The notes below the pieces were generated by a model. That model was given only the letters and a program-made list of their open reading frames with translations. It had not been told where the DNA came from and searched no databases. Positions 1-10,085 of a DNA stretch of 64,000 nt are shown piece by piece (position 1 is the first letter of the stretch; each line of letters begins with the position of its first letter). The stretch is taken from contig CALCXK010000056.1 of NCBI GenBank assembly GCA_937905835.1, positions 124,001 through 188,000 on the forward strand, given 5' to 3'. Made by a program: the position numbers and the translations under genes. The stretch comes from an uncultured Ilumatobacter sp. Lineage in GTDB: Bacteria; Actinomycetota; Acidimicrobiia; Acidimicrobiales; Ilumatobacteraceae.

Positions 1-2
1 TC

Positions 3-875
3 GGCGATATCTTTGATGCGTTCTTCAGCGGCTCAGGTGGCGGAAGCCCATTCGGTGGCGGTGGCCGCAGCCGAGGCCCGAGCGGCCCGCCTCGCGGACA
101 AGACCTCGAGATCGTTGCCGACCTCACGCTCGAACAGGCAGTGTTTGGCGACCAAATCAATGTTGAGCTGAAACTGCCAGTGGCGTGCGACGATTGCGAT
201 GCCACCGGCGCCGGTGAAGGCACCAAGCCGGTCACCTGCAGCGACTGTGGCGGCGCAGGCCAGGTACAGCGCGTTCGCCAAAGCCTGCTCGGCCAGATGG
301 TCACAGCAAGCACGTGTGGCCGATGTGGCGGTATGGGCCAAGTGATCCCCACACCATGTTCGGGGTGTCGTGGGCAAGGTCGAGTGACCGTTGACAAGAG
401 CTATCAGGTTGACGTTCCCGCCGGCGTGGACACGGGGTCGACACTTCGCCTGACGGGCCGCGGCGCAGCCGGGCCGCGGGGTGGCGGAAACGGGGACCTG
501 TATGTACACATGCGGGTGTCACCGCACGATCACTACGTCCGCGAAGGTAACGATCTCACAACGGACGTCGGCATTTCGTTCGCCCAGGCCGCGCTCGGAA
601 CCTCGCTCACGCTTGAAACGCTTGATGGTGATGAAGACCTCGTCATCCCTGCTGGCACCCAGCCAGGACGCGAATTTACGCTGCGCCAGCGTGGCGTCCC
701 TCACCTGCAGGGCCGCGGACGTGGTGACCTGATTGCGCGAGTTCGCGTCGACATCCCCACCAGGCTGAGCGATGACGAAGTTGAAGTACTCACCGCGTAT
801 GCGACAGGCCGCGACGAAGTGGTGGGGAACGGCAAGGAAGGCTTGTTCTCTCGCATTAAGTCGGCGTTCTCGTGA
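3..875 (+). CDS. dnaJ: Molecular chaperone DnaJ, 5' end outside the window
   Basis: Hsp40 co-chaperone that delivers unfolded clients to DnaK and stimulates its ATPase. The visible part (about 290 residues, open from the first bases) starts in the Gly/Phe-rich linker; the J domain with HPD lies upstream of the window. It carries four CxxCxGxG-type zinc motifs (CDDCDATG, CSDCGGAG, CGRCGGMG, CSGCRGQG), then the two beta-sandwich substrate-binding domains and a short C-terminal tail. The spacing of the cysteine repeats is typical of type I DnaJ. Its stop codon overlaps the GTG start of rsmE, so the two are co-transcribed, a common pairing in bacteria. Confidence 0.96.
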   Translation, partial: GDIFDAFFSGSGGGSPFGGGGRSRGPSGPPRGQDLEIVADLTLEQAVFGDQINVELKLPVACDDCDATGAGEGTKPVTCSDCGGAGQVQRVRQSLLGQMVTASTCGRCGGMGQVIPTPCSGCRGQGRVTVDKSYQVDVPAGVDTGSTLRLTGRGAAGPRGGGNGDLYVHMRVSPHDHYVREGNDLTTDVGISFAQAALGTSLTLETLDGDEDLVIPAGTQPGREFTLRQRGVPHLQGRGRGDLIARVRVDIPTRLSDDEVEVLTAYATGRDEVVGNGKEGLFSRIKSAFS

Positions 876-1573
876 GTGGTGCCGACGATCGGCGACGAGC
901 AGCAGCTCACGTCTTCGTCGGGAGCCAAGAGCTGGGAGCCGACGGTGTTATTGCACTGTCCGACGACACCCAGCACCACCTCAGCCGGGTCCTTCGGCTC
1001 CGTGATGGCGTGGTCATTAGTGTCTGCGACGGTGCTGGAAGCTGGCGATTGGCGACCGTGGTTGGTGAACGCCAGGCGATGCGCATCGAGGCGAACGGGA
1101 ACATCGAATTCGAAGCATTTTCCGGTGTGCCACTCACACTTGCAACGGCGATGCCAAAGGGGGAGCGGCTCGATTGGCTCGTCCAGAAGGTCACCGAATT
1201 GGGCGTTGATCGATTGCAGCTGCTCGACGCTGATCATTCGGTCGTCAGGTGGAAGCCGTCGGATGTCGACAAGAAGCTGCTCCGTCTGAAGAAGATTGCG
1301 GAGAGCGCCGCTCAGCAGAGTCGCCGAACGTTTCTTCCCAAAGTTCTGGCTCCGGTCAAGGCATCTGACATTCTTGAGGTTGCCGCAGTCGCCGAACCAG
1401 GCGGGCGGGCCTTGACAGCAAACGACCGGATGGTGGCAATTGGGCCAGAAGGTGGTTGGTCGAGCGCCGAACTCGCTGTGGCCGGTGATCGGGTCATGCT
1501 CGGTCCAAATGTGCTGCGGACAGAGACTGCTGCGACTGCTGCAGCCGCGCTCTGTGTCGCTGCTCACCACTGA
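872..1573 (+). CDS. rsmE: 16S rRNA (uracil1498-N3)-methyltransferase RsmE
   Basis: SPOUT-family methyltransferase that uses S-adenosylmethionine to methylate N3 of U1498 in 16S rRNA. At 233 residues it has the usual length. An N-terminal PUA-like domain contains the HHLSRVLRLRDG stretch; the C-terminal knotted SPOUT domain shows AMPKGERLDWLVQKVTELGV, then IGPEGGWS and LGPNVLRTETA, which form the SAM-binding knot. The start is GTG, embedded in the dnaJ stop (GTGA), implying translational coupling. The 104 bases after it hold a T-rich stretch but no strong hairpin. Confidence 0.95.
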   Translation: MSGADDRRRAAAHVFVGSQELGADGVIALSDDTQHHLSRVLRLRDGVVISVCDGAGSWRLATVVGERQAMRIEANGNIEFEAFSGVPLTLATAMPKGERLDWLVQKVTELGVDRLQLLDADHSVVRWKPSDVDKKLLRLKKIAESAAQQSRRTFLPKVLAPVKASDILEVAAVAEPGGRALTANDRMVAIGPEGGWSSAELAVAGDRVMLGPNVLRTETAATAAAALCVAAHH

Positions 1574-1677
1574 TGCGTGCAAACATGTGCGACGGTTCAT
1601 AAAGTTCAAAGACCCATTTTTATTTCGTCGTCAAGGGTTGCGGCAAAGCTTTTGACATTTTCTAGGCGGAATTCACC

Positions 1678-2187
1678 ATGGTTTCAGTTGACGAGGACGC
1701 CCCTTCTGCATATAGCCAGCAGGTAGGCGAGCGGCTTCGAGTGATCCGAAAACAGAAGCGGCTTTCTTTGCAGGAGGTTGAAGCGCAATCGACTCAGGAG
1801 TTTAAGGCGTCTGTGCTTGGCGCGTACGAACGCGGCGAGCGAGCGCTGTCTGTCCCGAGGCTCGGCCGCCTCGCACAGTTCTACAATGTCCCGATCAAGC
1901 ACCTGCTTCCCAGCGAGTTCACGGGTGCCGACGGTGCAGCGATCGATCGGCCTATCAACAAGAAGTTGGCAATCGACGTGTCCAAGCTGGTGCAGCTCAG
2001 TGGGTCGCGGTTGGAGATGCTCGCCCGCTACCTGCGCCTCATCCAGGTGCAGCGGCAGGACTTTAACGGCCGCGTGATCACAGTCCGCGACGACGACGCC
2101 CGATCGATCGCGGCAATGCTTGACGTTCCCATCGACCAGGTCGCCGAGCGGCTTGGCGCACTCGACCTGCTGTTTCAGCCGCTCTGA
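1678..2187 (+). CDS. BldD-like XRE transcriptional regulator with c-di-GMP binding signature
   Basis: DNA-binding regulator of 169 residues. The N-terminal helix-turn-helix (about residues 11-78: VGERLRVIRKQKRLSLQEVE, GAYERGERALSV, LAQFYNVPIKHLLP) matches the XRE/BldD pattern closely. The C-terminal domain keeps the BldD c-di-GMP signature RxD-x8-RxxD as R126-Q-D128, eight residues, R137-D-D-D140. In Streptomyces, BldD dimerises on tetrameric c-di-GMP and represses development genes. The ATG is preceded by AGGCGGA seven bases upstream. hemW follows on the same strand. Its targets here are unknown; family identity and the signature are directly visible, the c-di-GMP response is inference. Confidence 0.85.
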   Translation: MVSVDEDAPSAYSQQVGERLRVIRKQKRLSLQEVEAQSTQEFKASVLGAYERGERALSVPRLGRLAQFYNVPIKHLLPSEFTGADGAAIDRPINKKLAIDVSKLVQLSGSRLEMLARYLRLIQVQRQDFNGRVITVRDDDARSIAAMLDVPIDQVAERLGALDLLFQPL

Positions 2188-2257
2188 CTCGCAACCAACA
2201 CGCCGATCTGAAATGCTGCGCCCTGTGTTCAGACAGACCTCAGCCACGTTTTCTGAC

Positions 2258-3331
2258 ATGTTCGGCGTGTACTTGCACATCCCGTTTTGCGCGTCGAAGT
2301 GCGACTACTGCGCATTTGCGACATGGACCGACCGCCACCATCTGACTGACGCGTACCTCGACGCGCTCGGCACGGAAATCGAGCGAGCCGTCGCCAACGG
2401 GATGCCGGTGGCCGACACGGTCTTCGTCGGCGGTGGGACTCCGACACTCCTCCCGCCAGAGCAACTCGCTGCGGTCATCGCTTTGATCCCGAAGGTGCCG
2501 GACGCTGAGGTATCGGTGGAGTGCAATCCAGACGACGTCACCCCCGCAATGCTGCGGGCCTTCGTTGACGGTGGCGTCAATCGCGTGAGCATTGGGGTGC
2601 AGTCGATGTCGGCGCACGTCCTCCAATCGTTGGGCCGAACACACGATCGCGACAACGTTGAGCGAGCCGTCGACGCTGTGCGCGCTGTCGGCCTGCCGAC
2701 GTTCAACCTCGACCTCATCTACGGTGCCGCAGGGGAGTCGCTCAGCGATTGGGAAGAGACCGTCGAGGGCGCCTTGAGCCACGAACCGCCACACGTTTCT
2801 GCCTACGGCCTCACGGTCGAGGCCGGAACGCCGCTCGCTGATCAGCCTGCCCGACATCCTGACGATGACGACCAGGCGGACAAATACGAGCTGGTCGATG
2901 AACGATTCGCAGCCGAGGGCCTTGTCAACTACGAGGTGTCGAACTGGGCGCGGCCCGGTCACGAGTCGACGCACAACTTCCTGTATTGGCGCCAGCAGAA
3001 TTACCGGGGCTTCGGTTGTGCAGCGCACTCGCACCACGACGGCAGGAGATGGTGGAATGTTCGGACGCCCGACCGCTACATCGACCTCGTGGCAGCGGGC
3101 GAGTCGGTCGAAGCCGCGTCAGAGACCCTCGACTCCAACGTTCGTCGGGTCGAAGGTCAGCAGCTGGTGTTGCGGACACGCGACGGCATCGAGCGCTCTG
3201 CATTCGACGAGTCGACGCTCGAACTGCTCGACGGGATGCTGGTTCCGCATGCTGATGATGCCGAACGCGTTGTACTCACTCGTGCGGGCCGGTTGATGGC
3301 CAACGAAATCTCGATGCATCTCCGCGACTGA
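2258..3331 (+). CDS. hemW: Radical SAM heme chaperone HemW (HemN-like)
   Basis: 357-residue radical SAM protein. The N-terminus MFGVYLHIPFCASKCDYC gives the CxxxCxxC cluster motif at C11, C15 and C18 without the extra cysteine of true HemN, which points to HemW, a heme-binding chaperone rather than the anaerobic coproporphyrinogen dehydrogenase. GGGTPT follows, and SIGVQS and the C-terminal HemW region are present. I chose ATG 2258 because family members start just before the YLHIPFC motif; ATG 2213 in the same frame, 26 bases after the previous stop, is the alternative. Neither has a strong ribosome binding site. A perfect palindrome begins in its stop codon. Confidence 0.92.
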   Translation: MFGVYLHIPFCASKCDYCAFATWTDRHHLTDAYLDALGTEIERAVANGMPVADTVFVGGGTPTLLPPEQLAAVIALIPKVPDAEVSVECNPDDVTPAMLRAFVDGGVNRVSIGVQSMSAHVLQSLGRTHDRDNVERAVDAVRAVGLPTFNLDLIYGAAGESLSDWEETVEGALSHEPPHVSAYGLTVEAGTPLADQPARHPDDDDQADKYELVDERFAAEGLVNYEVSNWARPGHESTHNFLYWRQQNYRGFGCAAHSHHDGRRWWNVRTPDRYIDLVAAGESVEAASETLDSNVRRVEGQQLVLRTRDGIERSAFDESTLELLDGMLVPHADDAERVVLTRAGRLMANEISMHLRD

Positions 3332-3363
3332 TGTCCACTTCCCCTCGGGTCAGAAGTGGACAT
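3331..3363. terminator. 11-bp palindrome between hemW and doxX (repeat family C, copy 1)
   Basis: Perfect arms ATGTCCACTTC (3331-3341) and GAAGTGGACAT (3353-3363) enclose an 11-base loop containing CCCTCGGGTC. The left arm begins on the last base of the hemW stop codon, and the palindrome lies between two convergent genes, so a bidirectional terminator is likely. A closely similar sequence lies, inverted, at 44696-44728. Confidence 0.65.
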
Positions 3364-3393
3364 TTCGACGTCAGGTGATCCGGTGAGTCTGAG

Positions 3394-3891
3394 CTACCCG
3401 CTCTTGGGCGGTCGATAGAAGACGCCGAGGAGGCCGCCGGCAGCAGCTAGGCCGCCGCCTGCAGCGATCGCCAGGCCCAACCAGCTGTCGAAGTCGTCGT
3501 CGATGCCGAAGACTCGGTCGATCGACCAGCGACCAGGGCCGAGCAGTGCAATGGCGACAGCGGTGACGCCCAAGATGAAGACATACTCCCAGCCCTCGTT
3601 GAGGATGAAAAATCCCTTCGAGAGATGCACGGTGACTGCAGCAACCGTCATGAGGCCGACGAAGCCCAGCGCGGCGAAGCTGGTCAACAGGCCGGCAGCC
3701 AGAAAAATCCCGGCCAACATTTCCCCACCGGCTGCGAACCGGGCGTGCATGGCGCCAGGCCGCATGCCCATATTGTCGAACCATCTAGCCACACCGTTGA
3801 GGCCAGACTTACACTTGTTAACGCCGTGGGCGGCCAGGGTCAGGCCAAGCGCGACTCGGAGGAGCAAGAGAGCGAGGTCGGATCCGGTCAT
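3394..3891 (-). CDS. DoxX family membrane protein
   Basis: 165-residue integral membrane protein with four hydrophobic segments (about residues 5-22, 52-72, 78-92, 96-117) and a further hydrophobic Gly/Ala-rich stretch near the C-terminus. The N-terminus LALLLLRVALGLTLAAHGVNK and the GxxMLAGIFLAAGLLT segment match the DoxX/DoxD family. Family members are linked to redox or thiol stress in mycobacteria, but no catalytic residues define a reaction, so function is left open. It is convergent with hemW and transcribed away from the tRNA-Val gene. Confidence 0.85.
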   Translation of the reverse strand: MTGSDLALLLLRVALGLTLAAHGVNKCKSGLNGVARWFDNMGMRPGAMHARFAAGGEMLAGIFLAAGLLTSFAALGFVGLMTVAAVTVHLSKGFFILNEGWEYVFILGVTAVAIALLGPGRWSIDRVFGIDDDFDSWLGLAIAAGGGLAAAGGLLGVFYRPPKSG

Positions 3892-3982
3892 CCACCTACC
3901 GTAGCCAGATGTCGTAATGAGAAATCACGTCGAGGTCCTGTGTGGGGACGGCGTCGGCAACTGGTATCTTGTCGGCCGCTAC

Positions 3983-4056
3983 GGGCGCGTAGCTCAGTTG
4001 GTTAGAGCGCTACCATGACACGGTAGAGGTCGCAGGTTCGATTCCTGTCGTGCCCA
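3983..4056 (+). tRNA. tRNA-Val (anticodon GAC)
   Basis: Full cloverleaf: acceptor GGGCGCG / CGTGCCC with one G-U pair, D-arm GCTC...GAGC, anticodon stem CTACC / GGTAG with loop ATGACAC (anticodon GAC), T-arm GCAGG-TTCGATT-CCTGT, discriminator A. CCA is not encoded. A terminator hairpin follows directly. Confidence 0.97.
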
Positions 4057-4064
4057 CACGATTG

Positions 4065-4087
4065 AAGGCCTGCGTAGCAGGTCTTTT
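4065..4087 (+). terminator. Rho-independent terminator after tRNA-Val
   Basis: Stem AAGGCCTGC / GCAGGTCTT with a three-base loop and one G-U pair, running into TTTTGTCGTTTT. Placed 8 bases after the tRNA. Confidence 0.75.
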
Positions 4088-4120
4088 GTCGTTTTCTGGC
4101 TCCGCCTGGCTTGTGACCGT

Positions 4121-5107
4121 TCAGCGTTCGTTGTCGCCGAATCGGTACTCGTGCGTGAGGTCGTTCAACTGCTGCAGGACACCGGGCTCGAGTGGTGTTT
4201 CGAGGGCTGCGACCGACGCCGTGAGCTGTTCTGGCCGACTGGCACCGAGAATCGGTGAGGTCACGACCGGGTTGGCAAGGACCCAGCGGATAGCCAGCGT
4301 TGTCATTGGGACGCCGGCATCTTCGGCGATCTGCTGGAATGCGTCGACGGTGCGGAGTTTCGCATCGTCCCAGTACCGCTCCCGGTATCGCTCAGCCGCC
4401 GTTCCCAGTGTGAAGCGGGTGCCTTCGGTCGGGGTGCCTCGGTGTTTCCCCGTGAGGAGCCCGCCGGCCAGCGGGTTGTACGGCATGACCGCAAGACCTT
4501 CCTCAGCGCACAGCGGGAAGAGCTCGCGTTCGTTTTCCCGGAACAGAAGGTTGTAGCGGGGCTGCACACTCTCGAACTTGCAGAGGCCCAGCGCCTCGCT
4601 GCGGCCGATCGCACGGGCGATTCGCCACGCCATCATGTTTGAGCAGCCGACGTAACGGACCTTGCCGGAGCGGACCAGATCGTCCAAGGCGCTCAGCGTC
4701 TCCTCGATCGGCGTCGTGGGATCCCATGCGTGCAGTTGGTAGAGATCGAGGTGATCAGTCTGTAAACGGCGCAACGATGCCTCGATCGAGCGCATGATGT
4801 TGTGGCGGCTGTTCCCCGCCTCCCATTGATGATTGCCGGTTGGGTAGAAGCACTTGCTGGCAATGATGAACTCGTCGCGTCGGCCACGCATCCAGTCGCC
4901 GATGATGGTCTCGGTCGCACCCATCGACTCGGAGGTGCCGGCATTCGGATACATGTCGGCGGTGTCAAAGAACGTGATACCAGCCTCGGCCGCTGCATCC
5001 ATGATCGCGAACGACGTCTCGCGGTCGGCCTGGAAGCCGAACGTCATCGTTCCGAGGCAGAGGCGGGAGACCTTGAGGCCGGTTCGACCGAATCGCACAT
5101 GTTCCAT
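4121..5107 (-). CDS. Aldo/keto reductase
   Basis: 328-residue NADPH-dependent oxidoreductase of the aldo/keto reductase superfamily, TIM-barrel fold, cytosolic. The catalytic tetrad is visible: D48 (FFDTADMYP), Y53, K85 (IIASK) and H126 (LYQLHAWDP). The N-terminus MEHVRFGRTGLKVSRLCLGTM is the usual family start. Later motifs GCSNM and QPRYNLLFR...LFPLCAEEGLAVMPYNPLAGG place it with bacterial general-stress or YajO/Tas-like enzymes. The physiological substrate cannot be read from sequence. It stands alone on the minus strand, divergent from the sigma-factor gene with about 60 bases between. Confidence 0.92.
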   Translation of the reverse strand: MEHVRFGRTGLKVSRLCLGTMTFGFQADRETSFAIMDAAAEAGITFFDTADMYPNAGTSESMGATETIIGDWMRGRRDEFIIASKCFYPTGNHQWEAGNSRHNIMRSIEASLRRLQTDHLDLYQLHAWDPTTPIEETLSALDDLVRSGKVRYVGCSNMMAWRIARAIGRSEALGLCKFESVQPRYNLLFRENERELFPLCAEEGLAVMPYNPLAGGLLTGKHRGTPTEGTRFTLGTAAERYRERYWDDAKLRTVDAFQQIAEDAGVPMTTLAIRWVLANPVVTSPILGASRPEQLTASVAALETPLEPGVLQQLNDLTHEYRFGDNER

Positions 5108-5168
5108 ACATGGAGAGTAGAGCCAGGTTACGCCCGTCGTGGAGCTGGCCGAATACGCTGGTCATCTG

Positions 5169-5747
5169 ATGGAACAGTTTCGCCCGGTGCACGTCGTGCG
5201 GGAAGACGCCGACCTGGCGTTGTCCTTGCGCGAGGGCGACGAGACAGCTGTTCGCACGCTGCACGAGCGTTTCGGCGGGCCAGTCTTCACTGTGGCGAAC
5301 CGCATACTGCAAGATCGGCACCGCGCGGAAGAAGTCACCCAGCACGTGTTCCTGCTGGCATGGCGCAACGCCGAGCAGTTCGAGCCGGGCGGTGATTTCG
5401 CTCCGTGGCTGGCAACCATTGCGCGGCGTGCAGCGATCGACGTGTTGCGTGGCGAGCAGGGCGGGCCTGCCGGATCACTCGAAGTCGCTGATCCGGCTGA
5501 CTCTGCACTCGTCACGCTGCCCCCGAGCGTCGAGCAGATCGAAATGGTGTGGAGCGTCCGCGTCGCTATCGAGGGCCTCGAACCAGATGAACGAGCCATC
5601 GTCAAGATGCAGCACATCGACGGCCACACGCATGATGAAATTGCCGAACGTCTGGACATCGCCCTCGGTACCGTCACGTCACGATCCCATCGGGCCCATC
5701 GGCGACTTGCGAGCCGGCTTGGCCACCTCCAGGAGCGCAACTCGTGA
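5169..5747 (+). CDS. ECF-type RNA polymerase sigma factor
   Basis: 192-residue extracytoplasmic-function sigma factor. Region 2 lies at about residues 14-90, with DRHRAEEVTQHVFLLAWRNA and FAPWLATIARRAAIDVLR. Region 4 is at about 125-185, with LEPDERAIVKMQHIDGHTHDEIAERLDIALGTVTSR as its helix-turn-helix. Regions 1.1 and 3 are absent, as expected. I used ATG 5169; GTG 5139 is in frame and cannot be excluded, as neither has a clear ribosome binding site. The next gene encodes a one-helix membrane protein with an RskA-like C-terminus, so the two look like a sigma/anti-sigma pair of the SigK-RskA or SigL type. Confidence 0.9.
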   Translation: MEQFRPVHVVREDADLALSLREGDETAVRTLHERFGGPVFTVANRILQDRHRAEEVTQHVFLLAWRNAEQFEPGGDFAPWLATIARRAAIDVLRGEQGGPAGSLEVADPADSALVTLPPSVEQIEMVWSVRVAIEGLEPDERAIVKMQHIDGHTHDEIAERLDIALGTVTSRSHRAHRRLASRLGHLQERNS

Positions 5748-5850
5748 GCACGGCAATGACAAGGGAATCGAATACCTTCGAACGTCGTAGTGAACGGTGG
5801 AAGCTGTTGACACTCCCAACGAACGGATGGGTGACGAACCGGGTGCGGCG

Positions 5851-6483
5851 ATGAGCAAGCACGACAACACAGACGAGTTCGATCATGAATTCAACGCTGA
5901 GATCAGCGCACTGCTTGCCGATCCGACCATGTGGGACGCGCCGAGTGATGATCTCGGCGATCGCATCGTCGATGCGATCAGTTCGGAATCGGTCGATGCG
6001 CCGGAAACATTCGCAGTACCAGCGGGCCCGAGCGGCCGCTACTCATGGGCTCGGCCGGCGCTTCTCGGCGCAGCAGCAGCGATGGCCTTCTTGGTTGGCG
6101 GCTTGGTGGTATTCAGTGGGCTGAGTGGCGTCGAAGACGTCGACGCGTTCTCGGCCGAGTTGGTGTCGACCGGGCGGATCGACGACCAATCCGGTGACAT
6201 CACGGTCACGTCGTTCGACTCCGGCCTACGCATCGAACTTGATGCAGCGAGCCTGCCCCGCCGCGACAACGGTTCGTTCTACGAAGGCTGGCTCAAGACG
6301 GTCGATGGCGATCTCGTTCCGGTCGGAACCTTCCACGACGGCGTCGACGTGACCCTGTGGGCCGGCGTCGAACTCGAGCGCGTCATAATGTTCACGATCA
6401 CGCTCGAAGAAGCCGCCGGGACGGACGACTCGGGCCAGGAATCTTCAGGCGAAGTCGTCCTTCGTACCGAGATCAACCCGTAG
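5851..6483 (+). CDS. RskA-like anti-sigma factor, single-pass membrane protein
   Basis: About 210 residues: an acidic cytoplasmic N-terminus (residues 1-62), one transmembrane helix (about 69-91, RPALLGAAAAMAFLVGGLVV), and an extracytoplasmic domain resembling the RskA C-terminal domain (DNGSFYEGWLKTVDGDLVPVGTFHDG). No HxxxCxxC zinc motif is present. The gene follows the ECF sigma gene on the same strand, so it most likely holds that sigma factor at the membrane until regulated proteolysis. In-frame starts at 5797 (GTG) and 5827 (ATG) exist; I chose 5851 because a compact acidic domain starts there, but no ribosome site decides it. Confidence 0.75.
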   Translation: MSKHDNTDEFDHEFNAEISALLADPTMWDAPSDDLGDRIVDAISSESVDAPETFAVPAGPSGRYSWARPALLGAAAAMAFLVGGLVVFSGLSGVEDVDAFSAELVSTGRIDDQSGDITVTSFDSGLRIELDAASLPRRDNGSFYEGWLKTVDGDLVPVGTFHDGVDVTLWAGVELERVIMFTITLEEAAGTDDSGQESSGEVVLRTEINP

Positions 6484-6513
6484 ATCCAAGCGTTGCAGTT
6501 CAGCCGATGTAGG

Positions 6514-7623
6514 TCAGCGCGGTTCGCGTGGCAGGCCGAGTACCCGCTCGCCCAAGATGTTGCGCATGATGTTCGACGTGCCGCCCATGATCGTGTACCC
6601 AGGCCCGTAGGTGAAGCCCTTGGTGACGTCGGTCCAGAGCAGTGCGTCGGCGCCGAAGGTCGTCGCGACAAAGTCGGCGACCTTGATCTCGTGTTCGGTG
6701 CAGAAACACTTCGTTGCAGCTGAAAAGCCGGCAGGCGCTTGGCGAAGCACCTCACGCGTGACCAGAATGCGGCCGAGTCGGTAGCCGATCTCGAGATCGG
6801 CGATCTTTTGCCGGACGCGAGGGTCGCTCGTGTCGGCACGCTCAAGGGCGAGGTCGTACAGGGCCTTGTTCGACACGAGGCGGTCGATGCCACCACGCTC
6901 GTGTTCGAGTTGCACCATCGTCTGTTTGAAGGCGTTGCCCTCGACGCCGACGAGGTTGGAGGCAGACACACGAACGTCGGTGAAGTACACCTCGCAGAAG
7001 TGACGGTTCGTCGTCATGTCGGTGATCGGACGGACCTCGATACCGGATGTGTCCATCGGGACGATGATCTCGCTGATGCCGCTGTGTGGCGGGCCTGACG
7101 TGTCGGTGCGGCAGATGAGGTAGCAGTAGTCGGCTTCGTCACCGAAACTTGTCCAGATCTTCTGGCCGTTGATGACGAAGTCATCGCCGTCGCGGACTGC
7201 ACTTGTCGAGAGTGATGCGAGGTCGGAACCTGAATCGGGCTCCGACATGCCGATACACCAGGTGGTGTCGCCCGTGAGCATGCTGGGCAGGAACTCGGCC
7301 TGCTGATCGGCCGTGCCGTAGGCGATGAGCGTCGGGCCCATCTGGCGATCGGCGAACCACATGGCGGCGATCGGTGCGCCTGCAGCTATCAGCTCTTCGC
7401 CGACGATGAGTCGATCGATCGGTGGCCGGCCGCCACCACCAAATTCTGTGGGCCAACACATGCCGACCCAGCCGAGCGCTCCAAGGTCGCGTGCGAAGTC
7501 TTTCGAGTAGCCGTTGATCCAGGAATCGTTGTGCCGGCCGTACTGAGCGACGGCATCGGCTGCGACCTGTCGTGCCTGCTCGCGGAGTGCGTTCTGTTCG
7601 GGCGTCCAGTCGAAATCCATCAC
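6514..7623 (-). CDS. Acyl-CoA dehydrogenase
   Basis: 369-residue FAD-dependent flavoenzyme that would oxidise an acyl-CoA to the 2-enoyl-CoA and pass electrons to an electron-transfer flavoprotein. Order of domains: N-terminal helical domain (MDFDWTPEQNALREQARQVA), middle beta-barrel with the FAD-binding signature WCIGMSEPDSGSDLASL and INGQKIWTSFGDEADY, and the C-terminal helical bundle ending GYTIMGGTSNIMRNILGERVLG. Actinobacteria carry many such paralogues, often for lipid or sterol side-chain breakdown; no neighbour identifies the substrate. Two ATG codons in tandem leave the start uncertain by one residue. It is divergent from the isocitrate dehydrogenase gene. Confidence 0.92.
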   Translation of the reverse strand: MMDFDWTPEQNALREQARQVAADAVAQYGRHNDSWINGYSKDFARDLGALGWVGMCWPTEFGGGGRPPIDRLIVGEELIAAGAPIAAMWFADRQMGPTLIAYGTADQQAEFLPSMLTGDTTWCIGMSEPDSGSDLASLSTSAVRDGDDFVINGQKIWTSFGDEADYCYLICRTDTSGPPHSGISEIIVPMDTSGIEVRPITDMTTNRHFCEVYFTDVRVSASNLVGVEGNAFKQTMVQLEHERGGIDRLVSNKALYDLALERADTSDPRVRQKIADLEIGYRLGRILVTREVLRQAPAGFSAATKCFCTEHEIKVADFVATTFGADALLWTDVTKGFTYGPGYTIMGGTSNIMRNILGERVLGLPREPR

Positions 7624-7805
7624 TGACGACGATACGACGAGCGAGCCGAGCTGGCCTCATTGACCCCCGATAGCCGAGGCCTCAGTTGGTGCAAGTGGTG
7701 TGACCCTGGGGCTGCGTTCGGTGGCAGCCTGCGCTACGCTCAAGACAAGTTGCAGACAAGTTCTGTCTGTTCGTCAACGCCCGCATACAGGTCCGGAGAC
7801 CCCTC

Positions 7806-10046
<2,241 letters not shown>

Positions 10047-10055
10047 CACCCACCG

Positions 10056-10085
10056 GTTTCAGTTGGGTCTGACCCCAACTGAAAC
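10056..10085. terminator. 12-bp palindrome between icd and citrate synthase (repeat family A, copy 1)
   Basis: Perfect arms GTTTCAGTTGGG (10056-10067) and CCCAACTGAAAC (10074-10085) with loop TCTGAC. It fills the gap between two convergent stop codons and probably ends transcription both ways. A near-copy lies at 49399-49429 between gap and pgk. Confidence 0.7.

Noticed and set aside
1652..1677. TTGACA before the BldD-like gene as a -35 box
   Set aside because: Only about 20 bases remain before the ATG, leaving no room for a -10 box and transcription start unless the start codon is wrong; AGGCGGA there is a good ribosome site.
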